From Vreelandella venusta (lineage in GTDB: Bacteria > Pseudomonadota > Gammaproteobacteria > Pseudomonadales > Halomonadaceae), in NCBI RefSeq assembly GCF_007989605.1, contig NZ_BJUL01000004.1, forward strand, positions 236,871 to 300,870: DNA of 64,000 nt, read 5' to 3'. The position numbers and the translations under genes are program-made. Shown here piece by piece: positions 7,991 to 15,655 of this stretch (positions are counted from its first letter, which is position 1; the number at the start of each line of letters is the position of its first letter). The notes below the pieces were generated by a model. It had not been told where the DNA came from. It was given only the letters and a program-made list of their open reading frames with translations, and ran no database searches.

Positions 7991-10033
7991 TCACTGCACG
8001 CTTTTTTCAGCGATTTCAACGCGGTTACGCCCATTATGTTTAGCTCGGTACATCGCAGCATCGGCCCTGGCGATGAGGGTTTTGCAGCTGTCATAGGGAT
8101 GCCATACTGCAACACCAATGCTGACCGTTATCGGTTGGCTCAAGCCCTTCACCTGTAGTGTTGCCACTAGCCCACGCAAGCGTTCAGCAAGCCCTTCTGC
8201 GGCTTCCATACTGGAGTGGGTGGCCAATACCACAAACTCCTCCCCTCCCCAGCGCCCCAAATGATCACAGCCCCGCAGTGAGCTTTCCACCATGCGGGCT
8301 AGCGAAATCAGCACATCATCGCCCACGCTATGGCCGAGGGTGTCATTAATCTGTTTAAAATGATCGACATCAAATAACAGCAGCGCAAAAGTCGCTCCGT
8401 AACGTTTTGCTGCTACTAGTTCGGCATCAATAGCCTGCTCGATGCGGTAACGGTTCCACACCTGAGTGAGCGGGTCAAAATGCGCCAACTGCTCTAATCG
8501 TTGATTCGCTTCTGCCAGCGCTTTACGCTCGCGCTCCAGGTGCATATTGAGCGTGCTGATCTCATAAGCAGAAATCGCCAGTGTTAAGTCTTCCCCCAAG
8601 TCCATCGCAGCTAGCCGTTCGACGCGTTGCCAGGCTTCGCTTTTTCCTGTCACCTCCTCACACCACGCGTCAGAAGGCGACATTGCCATAGGCGGCAGGG
8701 ATACCGAAGAGGGCTGCATCGCCCAGTAGAGCGTTTCCACTTGCTCAGGACGAAAAAATATCAGCCAGCCGCGCCGAGCAGGGTCGGTAGGCAACGGCAC
8801 GGCAAGTACTCCGCTCTGCTCTAGCATGTCTAAAGAGCACGTTAGCGGCTCTTTGGCTGCCTCTTGGGTACACCATGGCCCACTATGGATGTGGGATTTT
8901 TCAATCCGCGTGACCAGTTGGCCAATCACTTCCGGCTTGGGCGTATTGCCTGATTGATAGATGCTACCTTTTACCCATAACGCAACGCCATTGGCACGGA
9001 AGAGCGACTTCCATCTGTCGGCATGCTCGGTAAATAGCTGATAAGGCCCCTGGGGCTTTAAGCGATTATTGCTTGAAAGCACCAAGCTGTCTTGTACGCG
9101 CTGCAAATAGCGCGCTTCTTGGCGAGCTCTCAGCAGCAGCAGCCGTTGAGTAGCCATTTGCACCAAGGTACGTACCGCATCTCTCACGGGCGGTGTTACA
9201 GGGTAAGCTGCTGCCGAATGGCAAAATAGCAGCCCCCAAAGACCGGTATCCCCCTGCATGGCCACGCTTAGTGCGCCGCGTACGCCCAGTCGTTGTAAGT
9301 ACTGTTGCCGCTCAGGAGCCGGCGCACGCAGGAAACAATCACTGACATTTACATTTACTACACTCGCAGGCAGTAGGTGCTCACCGGGTGCTGTGACATC
9401 TTGGATCAGTCGCACCGAATGGCGCTCATAAGCGCGCCTTAGAGCAATAGGAAAGTCTTTGGCAGGAAAGCGCTGCCCTAACAAGGCCGGTAAGTGATCT
9501 GCCGCCACTGCGACACTCGACTGAGCGCGCCTCTTAGCTAACGACTCAGCCACGATTACTCCATGCCAATCACTATCGAGATGGCATACAGATACCCGGT
9601 CATGCCCGGTTAACTCTTGTACCGACATCACTAGGTAATCAAGTAGCTCTTCTTGATGGGTCGCTTCCGCTAGGCGCATCAGGCGTTCGTTCACCGTGCC
9701 AAGCAGACGCTGTTTACCGAGAGTATGAAGGGGCTCTATCTCAACCAGCACATGCACACCGGCACGGTAAGCATGTAACTGGAAACGGTTTGATCGAGTA
9801 GGACACTTAAAGGTGAGTGGCCCCGGCAAACGCTGTTGGCCTTGTAGCTCGTAGCGTATGCGCTGGCTTAAGCGCTTGCCTAGAACGCTGGAAAGCGTTG
9901 GAAGACGCCCTTCAGGAAGGCTTACTCCCAGCAGTTCCGCAAAGTTGCTACTAAATGCCTGTATGCGCCGACAGTCAGCATCGAGCACCAGTAATGCACC
10001 GAACGACTGTAGTAGCGAGTGATGCTTCGACAC
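7991..10033 (-). CDS. Phytochrome-like sensor diguanylate cyclase (PAS-GAF-PHY-GGDEF)
   Basis: The 680-residue protein matches the photosensory order of bacteriophytochromes: a PAS-2 segment from residue 1 (LQSFGALLVLD), a GAF domain about 120-290 with FPAKDFPIALRR (equivalent of FPASDIP), and a PHY-like domain (WLIFFRPEQVETLYWA near 421). A coiled linker and GGDEF domain (about 515-675) follow. The active loop is GGEEF near 594, with an RxxD inhibitory site (RGCD) five residues before it, so cyclase activity is likely. The bilin-binding cysteine segment before the PAS domain is absent, the GAF histidine region reads APERQQYL, and the tongue motif is PSDAW. A chromophore is therefore doubtful. 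GTG start; 23 bases after the MotD-like gene, so probably cotranscribed with fliA. Confidence 0.85.
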   Translation of the reverse strand: MSKHHSLLQSFGALLVLDADCRRIQAFSSNFAELLGVSLPEGRLPTLSSVLGKRLSQRIRYELQGQQRLPGPLTFKCPTRSNRFQLHAYRAGVHVLVEIEPLHTLGKQRLLGTVNERLMRLAEATHQEELLDYLVMSVQELTGHDRVSVCHLDSDWHGVIVAESLAKRRAQSSVAVAADHLPALLGQRFPAKDFPIALRRAYERHSVRLIQDVTAPGEHLLPASVVNVNVSDCFLRAPAPERQQYLQRLGVRGALSVAMQGDTGLWGLLFCHSAAAYPVTPPVRDAVRTLVQMATQRLLLLRARQEARYLQRVQDSLVLSSNNRLKPQGPYQLFTEHADRWKSLFRANGVALWVKGSIYQSGNTPKPEVIGQLVTRIEKSHIHSGPWCTQEAAKEPLTCSLDMLEQSGVLAVPLPTDPARRGWLIFFRPEQVETLYWAMQPSSVSLPPMAMSPSDAWCEEVTGKSEAWQRVERLAAMDLGEDLTLAISAYEISTLNMHLERERKALAEANQRLEQLAHFDPLTQVWNRYRIEQAIDAELVAAKRYGATFALLLFDVDHFKQINDTLGHSVGDDVLISLARMVESSLRGCDHLGRWGGEEFVVLATHSSMEAAEGLAERLRGLVATLQVKGLSQPITVSIGVAVWHPYDSCKTLIARADAAMYRAKHNGRNRVEIAEKSVQ

Positions 10034-10056
10034 AGAGATGGCCTCAAGAAATCTCT

Positions 10057-10728
10057 TTACCCCTCAGCCTGCTGCCTTAGCAGCAGTTCGACGCGCCGGT
10101 TGGCAGATCTGCCTTCCGGTGTAGCGTTACTTTCCATGGGTTGGGTATCGGCATAGCCGACTGCCCGCATACGTGAAATAGCAACTCCCTGGCGCTCAAG
10201 ATACTGGACCACCGCAATGGCGCGTCCTACCGAGAGATCCCAATTTGAGGGAAAGCGAGAGGTAGCGATGGGAACATTATCCGTATGCCCTTCGACTGAA
10301 ATTTGCCCCTCAAAGGATGCCAGCACTGCCAGAAGGCTTTCTAACACATCTTGCCCCTGGGGCGTTAGCACGGCGTCACCGCTAGGGAAAAGCAAGCTAT
10401 CGTCGATGCGCAGCGTAACACCTTCTTCACCCTGAGAGACACTAACTCCAGGAATATTCAGCTCAGCCATTTGCGGCTTTAGCCCGCTGTGCCGGGGATG
10501 AATACCAGTTGCCAAGCTGGCCAACGGAAGCGAGGCGATCGCACTTATAGAATGCACTCTATCGCGTTCAAAAGCAGCCCCTCCCCCCGGCGGCGTCAAC
10601 GCAAGCAGTAAGACAAACAGCGTGATTAACAGCGTTAATACGTCTAAATAGCTCGTTAGCCACCCCTCATCGCCCTCCCCTGGCACAGTGGGCAATTCCA
10701 GCGCGTGCCGTGAATCACGATCTAGCAT
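10057..10728 (-). CDS. motD: Second flagellar stator B subunit, MotB/MotD type
   Basis: The 223-residue protein has one N-terminal membrane helix (about 24-45) with the ion-carrying aspartate at D29 in TSYLDVLTLL. A C-terminal OmpA-type peptidoglycan-binding domain follows (about 110-215), with VEGHTDNVPI, NWDLSVGRA and RSANRRVELL. With the MotA-like protein encoded just upstream (four bases apart) it should form a second stator. It is distinct from the MotB at 30327-31247 and shorter, so MotD is my best name. Whether it uses protons or sodium cannot be read from the sequence. Confidence 0.85.
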   Translation of the reverse strand: MLDRDSRHALELPTVPGEGDEGWLTSYLDVLTLLITLFVLLLALTPPGGGAAFERDRVHSISAIASLPLASLATGIHPRHSGLKPQMAELNIPGVSVSQGEEGVTLRIDDSLLFPSGDAVLTPQGQDVLESLLAVLASFEGQISVEGHTDNVPIATSRFPSNWDLSVGRAIAVVQYLERQGVAISRMRAVGYADTQPMESNATPEGRSANRRVELLLRQQAEG

Positions 10729-10732
10729 GGCG

Positions 10733-11548
10733 CTACCCTTTTGCCGCAGAGCTAACCGTAGGCCGCGGTTTTACAGCGGCGTCACGGATTTCGTCATGAT
10801 AGTTAGCCACGAAGGAGTTGAGCGTTTCTTCAATAAAAGAAGGCAGTCGCCGCTTGGTAATTAACGAAATACCTTCCAGCACCATATTCATGGTGATAAG
10901 GCGCTCTTCCGTACGCCGTTCTAGCTTGACGGCAATCGGTTTGAACACCAAGTTAGCGAGCAGAATACCGTAGAATGTTGTCAGCAGAGCTACCGCCATG
11001 CGCGGGCCAATAACGTCAAGATCGCCCGCATCCATTACTTCCAGCATATTGACCAGTCCCACCAAGGTGCCAATCATGCCAAACGCGGGCGCGTAGGTGG
11101 CCATAGTGCGGAATATCTGCGCCTCAGCATGTTCGCGTGCTTTTAATCGTGCGATGCGCCAGCGCAGCATATCGAAAATTTCGTCTTCTTTCGTGTTCGC
11201 AATGACCAGCTGGATCCCGGTGCGCAAAAAGGGGTTGCGAGTGTGCTCTAACTCCTTTTCAACCGCCCTGACATCGCCTTTAAACCACAAGCGCGCCATG
11301 GACACCAGTTCGTTGATATCATCGCGCACATAAGTGTTTTCACGCCGAAACACCAATCCCACTAGGCGCACCACGCGTAGCACTTCTTTCAGCGGATAAC
11401 TGATAAAGGTGGCCGCCAAGGTGCCCGTTACTACAATGGCTAGCCCCGGCAGGTTGATAAAGCTTTCTGGCGACTCTGCAGTAAAAAACAGTACGCTTAC
11501 CAGCAACAGCATGCTGGCAAAAATACCGATCAGCGTAGATGGGTTCAT
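10733..11548 (-). CDS. motC: Second flagellar stator A subunit, MotA/PomA (MotC) type
   Basis: The 271-residue protein has four membrane segments in the MotA/PomA pattern: two near the N-terminus (about 5-50) and two after the cytoplasmic loop (ATYAPAFGMIGTLVGLV and TTFYGILLANLVFKPI). The loop carries charged residues such as those around RWRIARLKAREHAEAQ that in this family meet the FliG torque ring. It resembles PomA/MotC more than enteric MotA. ATG 11548 lies after GAGGAG; a TTG one codon earlier is less likely. It lies 39 bases downstream of fliA, directly before motD. Confidence 0.88.
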   Translation of the reverse strand: MNPSTLIGIFASMLLLVSVLFFTAESPESFINLPGLAIVVTGTLAATFISYPLKEVLRVVRLVGLVFRRENTYVRDDINELVSMARLWFKGDVRAVEKELEHTRNPFLRTGIQLVIANTKEDEIFDMLRWRIARLKAREHAEAQIFRTMATYAPAFGMIGTLVGLVNMLEVMDAGDLDVIGPRMAVALLTTFYGILLANLVFKPIAVKLERRTEERLITMNMVLEGISLITKRRLPSFIEETLNSFVANYHDEIRDAAVKPRPTVSSAAKG

Positions 11549-11587
11549 CAACGGCTCCTCGCCGGTTATTCGTGATTAATAGTGACG

Positions 11588-12289
11588 TTAGGCGGTGTCA
11601 TATAAGCGAGCACGAAGCCTGCTAATCGCCTGGCTGTGAAGCTGGGAGACACGGGATTCGGTCACACCCAGCACCGCCCCAACCTCTTTAAGGTTCAGCT
11701 CTTCTTGGTAATACAGCGCCATCAGTAGCTTTTCACGCTCAGGTAAGGCGTCAATCGCGTCAATTAACGACTGTCGCTGCTGCTGATCTAGAAACTGATC
11801 GAAGGGCAGATTCGTGGCTTCATCTTTCACCGACTCGGCCCCTTCGGCCACCAGTTCTTCAAAGGGCAACAGCTGGCCACTGTTCGTATCATTGAGCAAT
11901 TGCTGATACTCGCTAAGCGGCATATCCAGATCACGCGCGATTTCACCCTCTTCCGGCGGACGTCCTAGCTGCTGCTCAAGGCGGCGCACCGCATCATCCA
12001 CGGCTCTGGCAGAGCGGCGTACACTACGTGGCAACCAATCACGTGTGCGCAGCTCATCCATCATGGCGCCGCGAATACGCTGGCTTGCAAACGTGGCGAA
12101 CGTTGCTCCCTGGGTCGCATCAAAACGCCCTAGTGCTTCTAATAAGCCCACCATGCCGGCTTGAATAAGATCATCCAACTCAATACTTGCGGGTAGTCTT
12201 ACCTGCAGCGTTAAGGCCTGACGTCTTACCAGTGGCATGTATTGGTTTAACAACTCGCCCTGTTTAATCCTGCCTTGTGCTGTATACAT
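11588..12289 (-). CDS. fliA: Flagellar sigma factor 28 (FliA)
   Basis: FliA directs RNA polymerase to late flagellar and chemotaxis promoters and is blocked by FlgM. The 233-residue protein has region 2 (about 15-95, with IELDDLIQAGMVGLLEALGR and the promoter-reading stretch GAMMDELRTRDWLPRSVRR), region 3 (about 96-150) and region 4 (about 180-230, with LNLKEVGAVLGVTESRVSQLH). It lies 26 bases after flhE. Its likely targets in this window are the consensus sites before flgM, flgK, fliS and flaG. The downstream motC-motD-cyclase genes probably share its transcript. Confidence 0.96.
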   Translation of the reverse strand: MYTAQGRIKQGELLNQYMPLVRRQALTLQVRLPASIELDDLIQAGMVGLLEALGRFDATQGATFATFASQRIRGAMMDELRTRDWLPRSVRRSARAVDDAVRRLEQQLGRPPEEGEIARDLDMPLSEYQQLLNDTNSGQLLPFEELVAEGAESVKDEATNLPFDQFLDQQQRQSLIDAIDALPEREKLLMALYYQEELNLKEVGAVLGVTESRVSQLHSQAISRLRARLYDTA

Positions 12290-12315
12290 CCTCGTGCCTC
12301 ACGGCTGAACTCTGT

Positions 12316-12756
12316 TCACTGGTAATTCACAATCACTTGCAGTCCCTGTACCCGTACCGGGCGCTGGCCTGGCGTCAACGCAAAACGCAAGTACAGCGGC
12401 CCATTCACCGACTTACCGGCTAGCGCCGTGGTTGATCCCCGCATAGCCGTCAAAGGAACACACTGCTCAGGGTGGCATAGCCAGGCGTTAACCGGCGCAT
12501 TGACCGGCATTTGAAAACGCCAATGAATACGCTCTATCGCGGCGTTCTCTACCGGAGCCCCTGCTGGTGGTTGAATGGGCTGGCTACTGACAGCTCGATC
12601 ACTCATCGCGACCAGTACGCTGGGCACCTCACTACTCCAACTGCCCGTCGCGGCGTAAACACGCATAGCGATGACACTTAGCGCCACTATCAACACGCTT
12701 TTGAGCAGCCTGTCGGCTTTGCAGGTAGCGACTTTGAAGTCAGCGAGCATCGACAT
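12316..12756 (-). CDS. flhE: Flagellar protein FlhE (periplasmic)
   Basis: The 146-residue protein has a hydrophobic N-terminal signal (LLKSVLIVALSVIAM...AYA-type end near residue 36). The mature part is FlhE-like: GSWSSE, IHWRF, the C-x4-C pair LCHPEQCVPL and the terminal VIVNYQ, close to the enteric FlhE ending VIVNYR. FlhE is a small periplasmic protein linked in enterics to preventing proton leak through the flagellar export gate. Enteric flhE directly follows flhBA, but here flhF and an flhG-like gene intervene. A good ribosome site (AGGGAG) precedes the ATG. Confidence 0.85.
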   Translation of the reverse strand: MSMLADFKVATCKADRLLKSVLIVALSVIAMRVYAATGSWSSEVPSVLVAMSDRAVSSQPIQPPAGAPVENAAIERIHWRFQMPVNAPVNAWLCHPEQCVPLTAMRGSTTALAGKSVNGPLYLRFALTPGQRPVRVQGLQVIVNYQ

Positions 12757-12823
12757 TGTTACTCCCTATAGAGGCGCTTGATAGCGGCTGTTAAAGCACG
12801 GCTACATAGCGTCAGGCTAGCTG

Positions 12824-13402
12824 TCATCGCGCCAGCAGTAAAAGCTCTATATCCAAGTAATAGCTGGCTGCTTCGCGCAGGTTATCGAGTAGACCTCGGC
12901 GCGGCAAATCTGGCTCGTGCAGTGCCAGCAGCTGTCTAGGACCACCGTTTTCCTGCAATTGCCGCAACGAGCAGTACATCTGTGCGAAAGCATCGGCATC
13001 ACTATTAATCCATAGCGCCCAGCGCGGAAAGCGCTCTTTCAGTTGACCAAGATTAGCGGCGCCCGCATTGACGATGTGAATATCCCAATCATCCGGGTCA
13101 CCCGCCCAACGTCGCCCCAATACTGCCCATTGAGCTAGGCGTCCTTTTACTCTTGCCACCTGCTGATCGCCACCGTTAGGCATACCGATCACGATAAGCG
13201 GCTTCTGCGGCACCGAAGGCGGTGCGGTGGTTGGCGTTTGGGCAGCAGTTGGCAGCACCGTTAAAGAATCGGTCATAGCGGCCAGTGGCTCAGCCGCAAG
13301 TTCGTCTCCCGTGGGGTCACTCTCAACTGACTCTGCTTGGCGCTGCTGGCGCTGTAAATCTGCCCACTTGCGCAGGCCCGCTGCCTGATCCTGGGCACTC
13401 AT
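12824..13402 (-). CDS. FlhG-like protein lacking the ATP-binding P-loop
   Basis: The 192-residue protein starts MSAQDQAAGLRKW. Residues 5-11 are the DQAxGLR helix that in FlhG/YlxH proteins stimulates the FlhF GTPase. A variable, P/T-rich linker (about 20-68) follows. The remaining 120 residues resemble a reduced MinD/ParA fold: a first strand PLIVIGMPNGG where the Walker A GKGGVGKT should be, a later strand DIHIVNAGAA, and the helix-rich end REAASYYLDIELLLLAR. No Walker A lysine or switch motif is visible. It overlaps flhF by four bases. FlhG descent is my inference from the N-terminal motif and position. It may act only as an FlhF activator. Confidence 0.7.
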   Translation of the reverse strand: MSAQDQAAGLRKWADLQRQQRQAESVESDPTGDELAAEPLAAMTDSLTVLPTAAQTPTTAPPSVPQKPLIVIGMPNGGDQQVARVKGRLAQWAVLGRRWAGDPDDWDIHIVNAGAANLGQLKERFPRWALWINSDADAFAQMYCSLRQLQENGGPRQLLALHEPDLPRRGLLDNLREAASYYLDIELLLLAR

Positions 13403-15603
13403 GCCAGTCCCTCACGGCTAACGCTGCTGAGCTGGCGAATGGCGTCACGGGCCATAAACGCGTGAACAAGCGCATCTAGCATCGCCGTATCGCGCCGCTT
13501 ACGCGTGGTGCCCAACAACCTTAACAAATCGGAACGCAGCGCTATCGCAGCGTCATCAGTGGCGCTATCTAAGTGTCCCGCTGCAGCGGCGACACCGCTA
13601 GCCATTAATAAGCGTACCTCTGTGCTTACTTCGCCATCATCCGCATCTTTCAACTGCTGCCAAGCGCGTTTGGTTAGGCTAGACACCCCATCGCTTTGCA
13701 GCTGGATAACCAGCAGCGAGCGCACATCTGCACCTAATCGAGCAGGTGTTAACCAGTAGCGGCGCGCGATGCGTTTACCATTTTCTGGATCGCGAACTTC
13801 ACCAACCCATGCCAACAGCGGTGTACCAGCGGCATCCTCCACAGCAGTGTGGGTGTGCCATAGCTGCGCCGTTTGACCACGAAAACGCAGATCAGTGTGA
13901 TGAGTGAGCGGGCTATCTTTGAGCAGCTGGCGCTGGGCATAACGCTCGCCCTGACAGTATACCCGCTGAGTGGCAGCTACTTGCGTGATCCAAGTCAAGT
14001 GTTGGGCTTCTAGCCACGCTAACGTGGCGGGATCGGGAAACACGGGGAGCAGATGTACGGCGGCCCCCATCGTTTCGCCCTGGTGCAGCAGCCGTGACTG
14101 CCAGCCAGCGGGCTGACGGTGCTGTAGGCTGGTTAGCGCGAGCCAACCGCCATCAGCATCTAGCCCAAGATCAGGCATCGACCAGTCACAGCCTCGCTCA
14201 TTACGGCGGGGAGACCATGCCATGCCCAGCCCCTTATCCGCGCAGGGCTCGCTAGCTAGCAGTGCATCCAAGCGTTTGTCTTGCAGCACGCCCGGTAAGG
14301 AGGCGATATCCCATATCGACTCTAACGCTGAAAATCCAATAATTCTGTCACGTAGTCGCGTCAGTACAGAGCTGAGGCGGCGCCCTTGACCCAGCACGTC
14401 TCGCGACCAGCGCGGCAAACTCACCGAGTGAGACTGCGAAACGGTGGCGGAGCGCCGCTCTTCACGCACTCTCCCCAATGGGCTATTAAGCGCTTGATCA
14501 ATCAGTGCAGCAGGGTCCGCAACCGCCATATCTTCTGGAACACGCTGCCCGTACGAACCAAACAGCACGCGTAAACCATGGCGTATGACAATATCTAGCA
14601 CGGGGGCTAACCGCCCAGCTTCGTCCTGCTTGGTAATAATGCAATCATCTAACTCAGCGCCAGCCGCCCGTGCGGCTTGGCGATAGCGCAACACGACCTC
14701 TTCCAAGGTTTCAGGCTGGCTGGCTGCATTCAACAGCAGCACTAAGCGGACGGACGCTTGCCCGCCCTGCAAATGGGCAATCTGCTCAATCACTCGCTGG
14801 TCACGCTGACTCATACCGACGGTATCGATAATCACCCACTGCTTACCCTGCAGTCGTCCGACTAGCTCATCAATCGGCTGCTCGGCGTCTAAGGCATACA
14901 TGGGGGTATCAAGCAGGCGGGCATAAATTCGTAGCTGCTCATGGGCACCAATACGAAAGCTATCGGTGGTGACAAGGGCCACAGGGCGCGTACCGTGGCG
15001 CATCACAAAACGTGCTGCTAGTTTCGCAGTGGTGGTGGTTTTCCCCACTCCCGTAGGCCCCACCAGCGCGACAATTCCTGCTTGATCGAAAAATCCGGTT
15101 TCTTCCTTCAGTACCGGCAACCGTGCCATTAGCTGCCCACGCAGCCACTCCAGCGCAAGTGCGCCATCGGCATCCGGCTGAGCCAAGGGCGCCGGCAACG
15201 CCGCCAGTACTTCGTCGCTAAGCTCTTCGCTGAACCCAACGCTAAGCAGCTGTTGGCGCAAACGGGAGAAAGAGTCGTCAGTGAGTGCCGAGGCAGGCGC
15301 ATCGTCAGCTGATTGCCGCTGGGAAAGCAGCTCCCGCATTTCTTGCATCTCGCGCAGCAAGCGTTCACTCATTGCCTGCAGCGGATCTGCATCTCGCGCT
15401 GAAAAGGCAACTTGGGCAGCTGGGGGAGGTGGCGATGCTGGGGAAGGTTCAAAATGATCGACCGCCTCGTCCGCCATCGCCAATATTTCAACCCCATCCT
15501 CGATACGGCGATTGGCGACAATTAAAGCGTCATCACCTAATGTTTCGCGCACTTGGCGCATCACATCGCGGCTATTTGCTCCAACAAATCGTCTCACGCT
15601 CAT
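13399..15603 (-). CDS. flhF: FlhF, SRP-type GTPase with a long C-terminal extension
   Basis: FlhF is a membrane-recruited GTPase that sets flagellar site and number, related to Ffh and FtsY. The first part is typical: a basic N-terminal region (MSVRRFVGANSRDVMRQVRE), a P-rich linker, and an NG domain. That domain has Walker A GPTGVGKTT near residue 181, then TTDSFRIGAHEQL, IIDTVGMSQRDQ (G3) and TKQDEAG (G4), ending near residue 371. FlhF is usually about 370-500 residues. This one is 734, with about 360 further residues of no family I recognise, in one intact frame. The gene lies between flhA and the coupled FlhG-like gene. Confidence 0.93.
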   Translation of the reverse strand: MSVRRFVGANSRDVMRQVRETLGDDALIVANRRIEDGVEILAMADEAVDHFEPSPASPPPPAAQVAFSARDADPLQAMSERLLREMQEMRELLSQRQSADDAPASALTDDSFSRLRQQLLSVGFSEELSDEVLAALPAPLAQPDADGALALEWLRGQLMARLPVLKEETGFFDQAGIVALVGPTGVGKTTTTAKLAARFVMRHGTRPVALVTTDSFRIGAHEQLRIYARLLDTPMYALDAEQPIDELVGRLQGKQWVIIDTVGMSQRDQRVIEQIAHLQGGQASVRLVLLLNAASQPETLEEVVLRYRQAARAAGAELDDCIITKQDEAGRLAPVLDIVIRHGLRVLFGSYGQRVPEDMAVADPAALIDQALNSPLGRVREERRSATVSQSHSVSLPRWSRDVLGQGRRLSSVLTRLRDRIIGFSALESIWDIASLPGVLQDKRLDALLASEPCADKGLGMAWSPRRNERGCDWSMPDLGLDADGGWLALTSLQHRQPAGWQSRLLHQGETMGAAVHLLPVFPDPATLAWLEAQHLTWITQVAATQRVYCQGERYAQRQLLKDSPLTHHTDLRFRGQTAQLWHTHTAVEDAAGTPLLAWVGEVRDPENGKRIARRYWLTPARLGADVRSLLVIQLQSDGVSSLTKRAWQQLKDADDGEVSTEVRLLMASGVAAAAGHLDSATDDAAIALRSDLLRLLGTTRKRRDTAMLDALVHAFMARDAIRQLSSVSREGLA

Positions 15604-15655
15604 GTGTTACCTGCGCCTCTGTTTGATGGTTTGGAACGGGTGTTCTGCAGCAACC

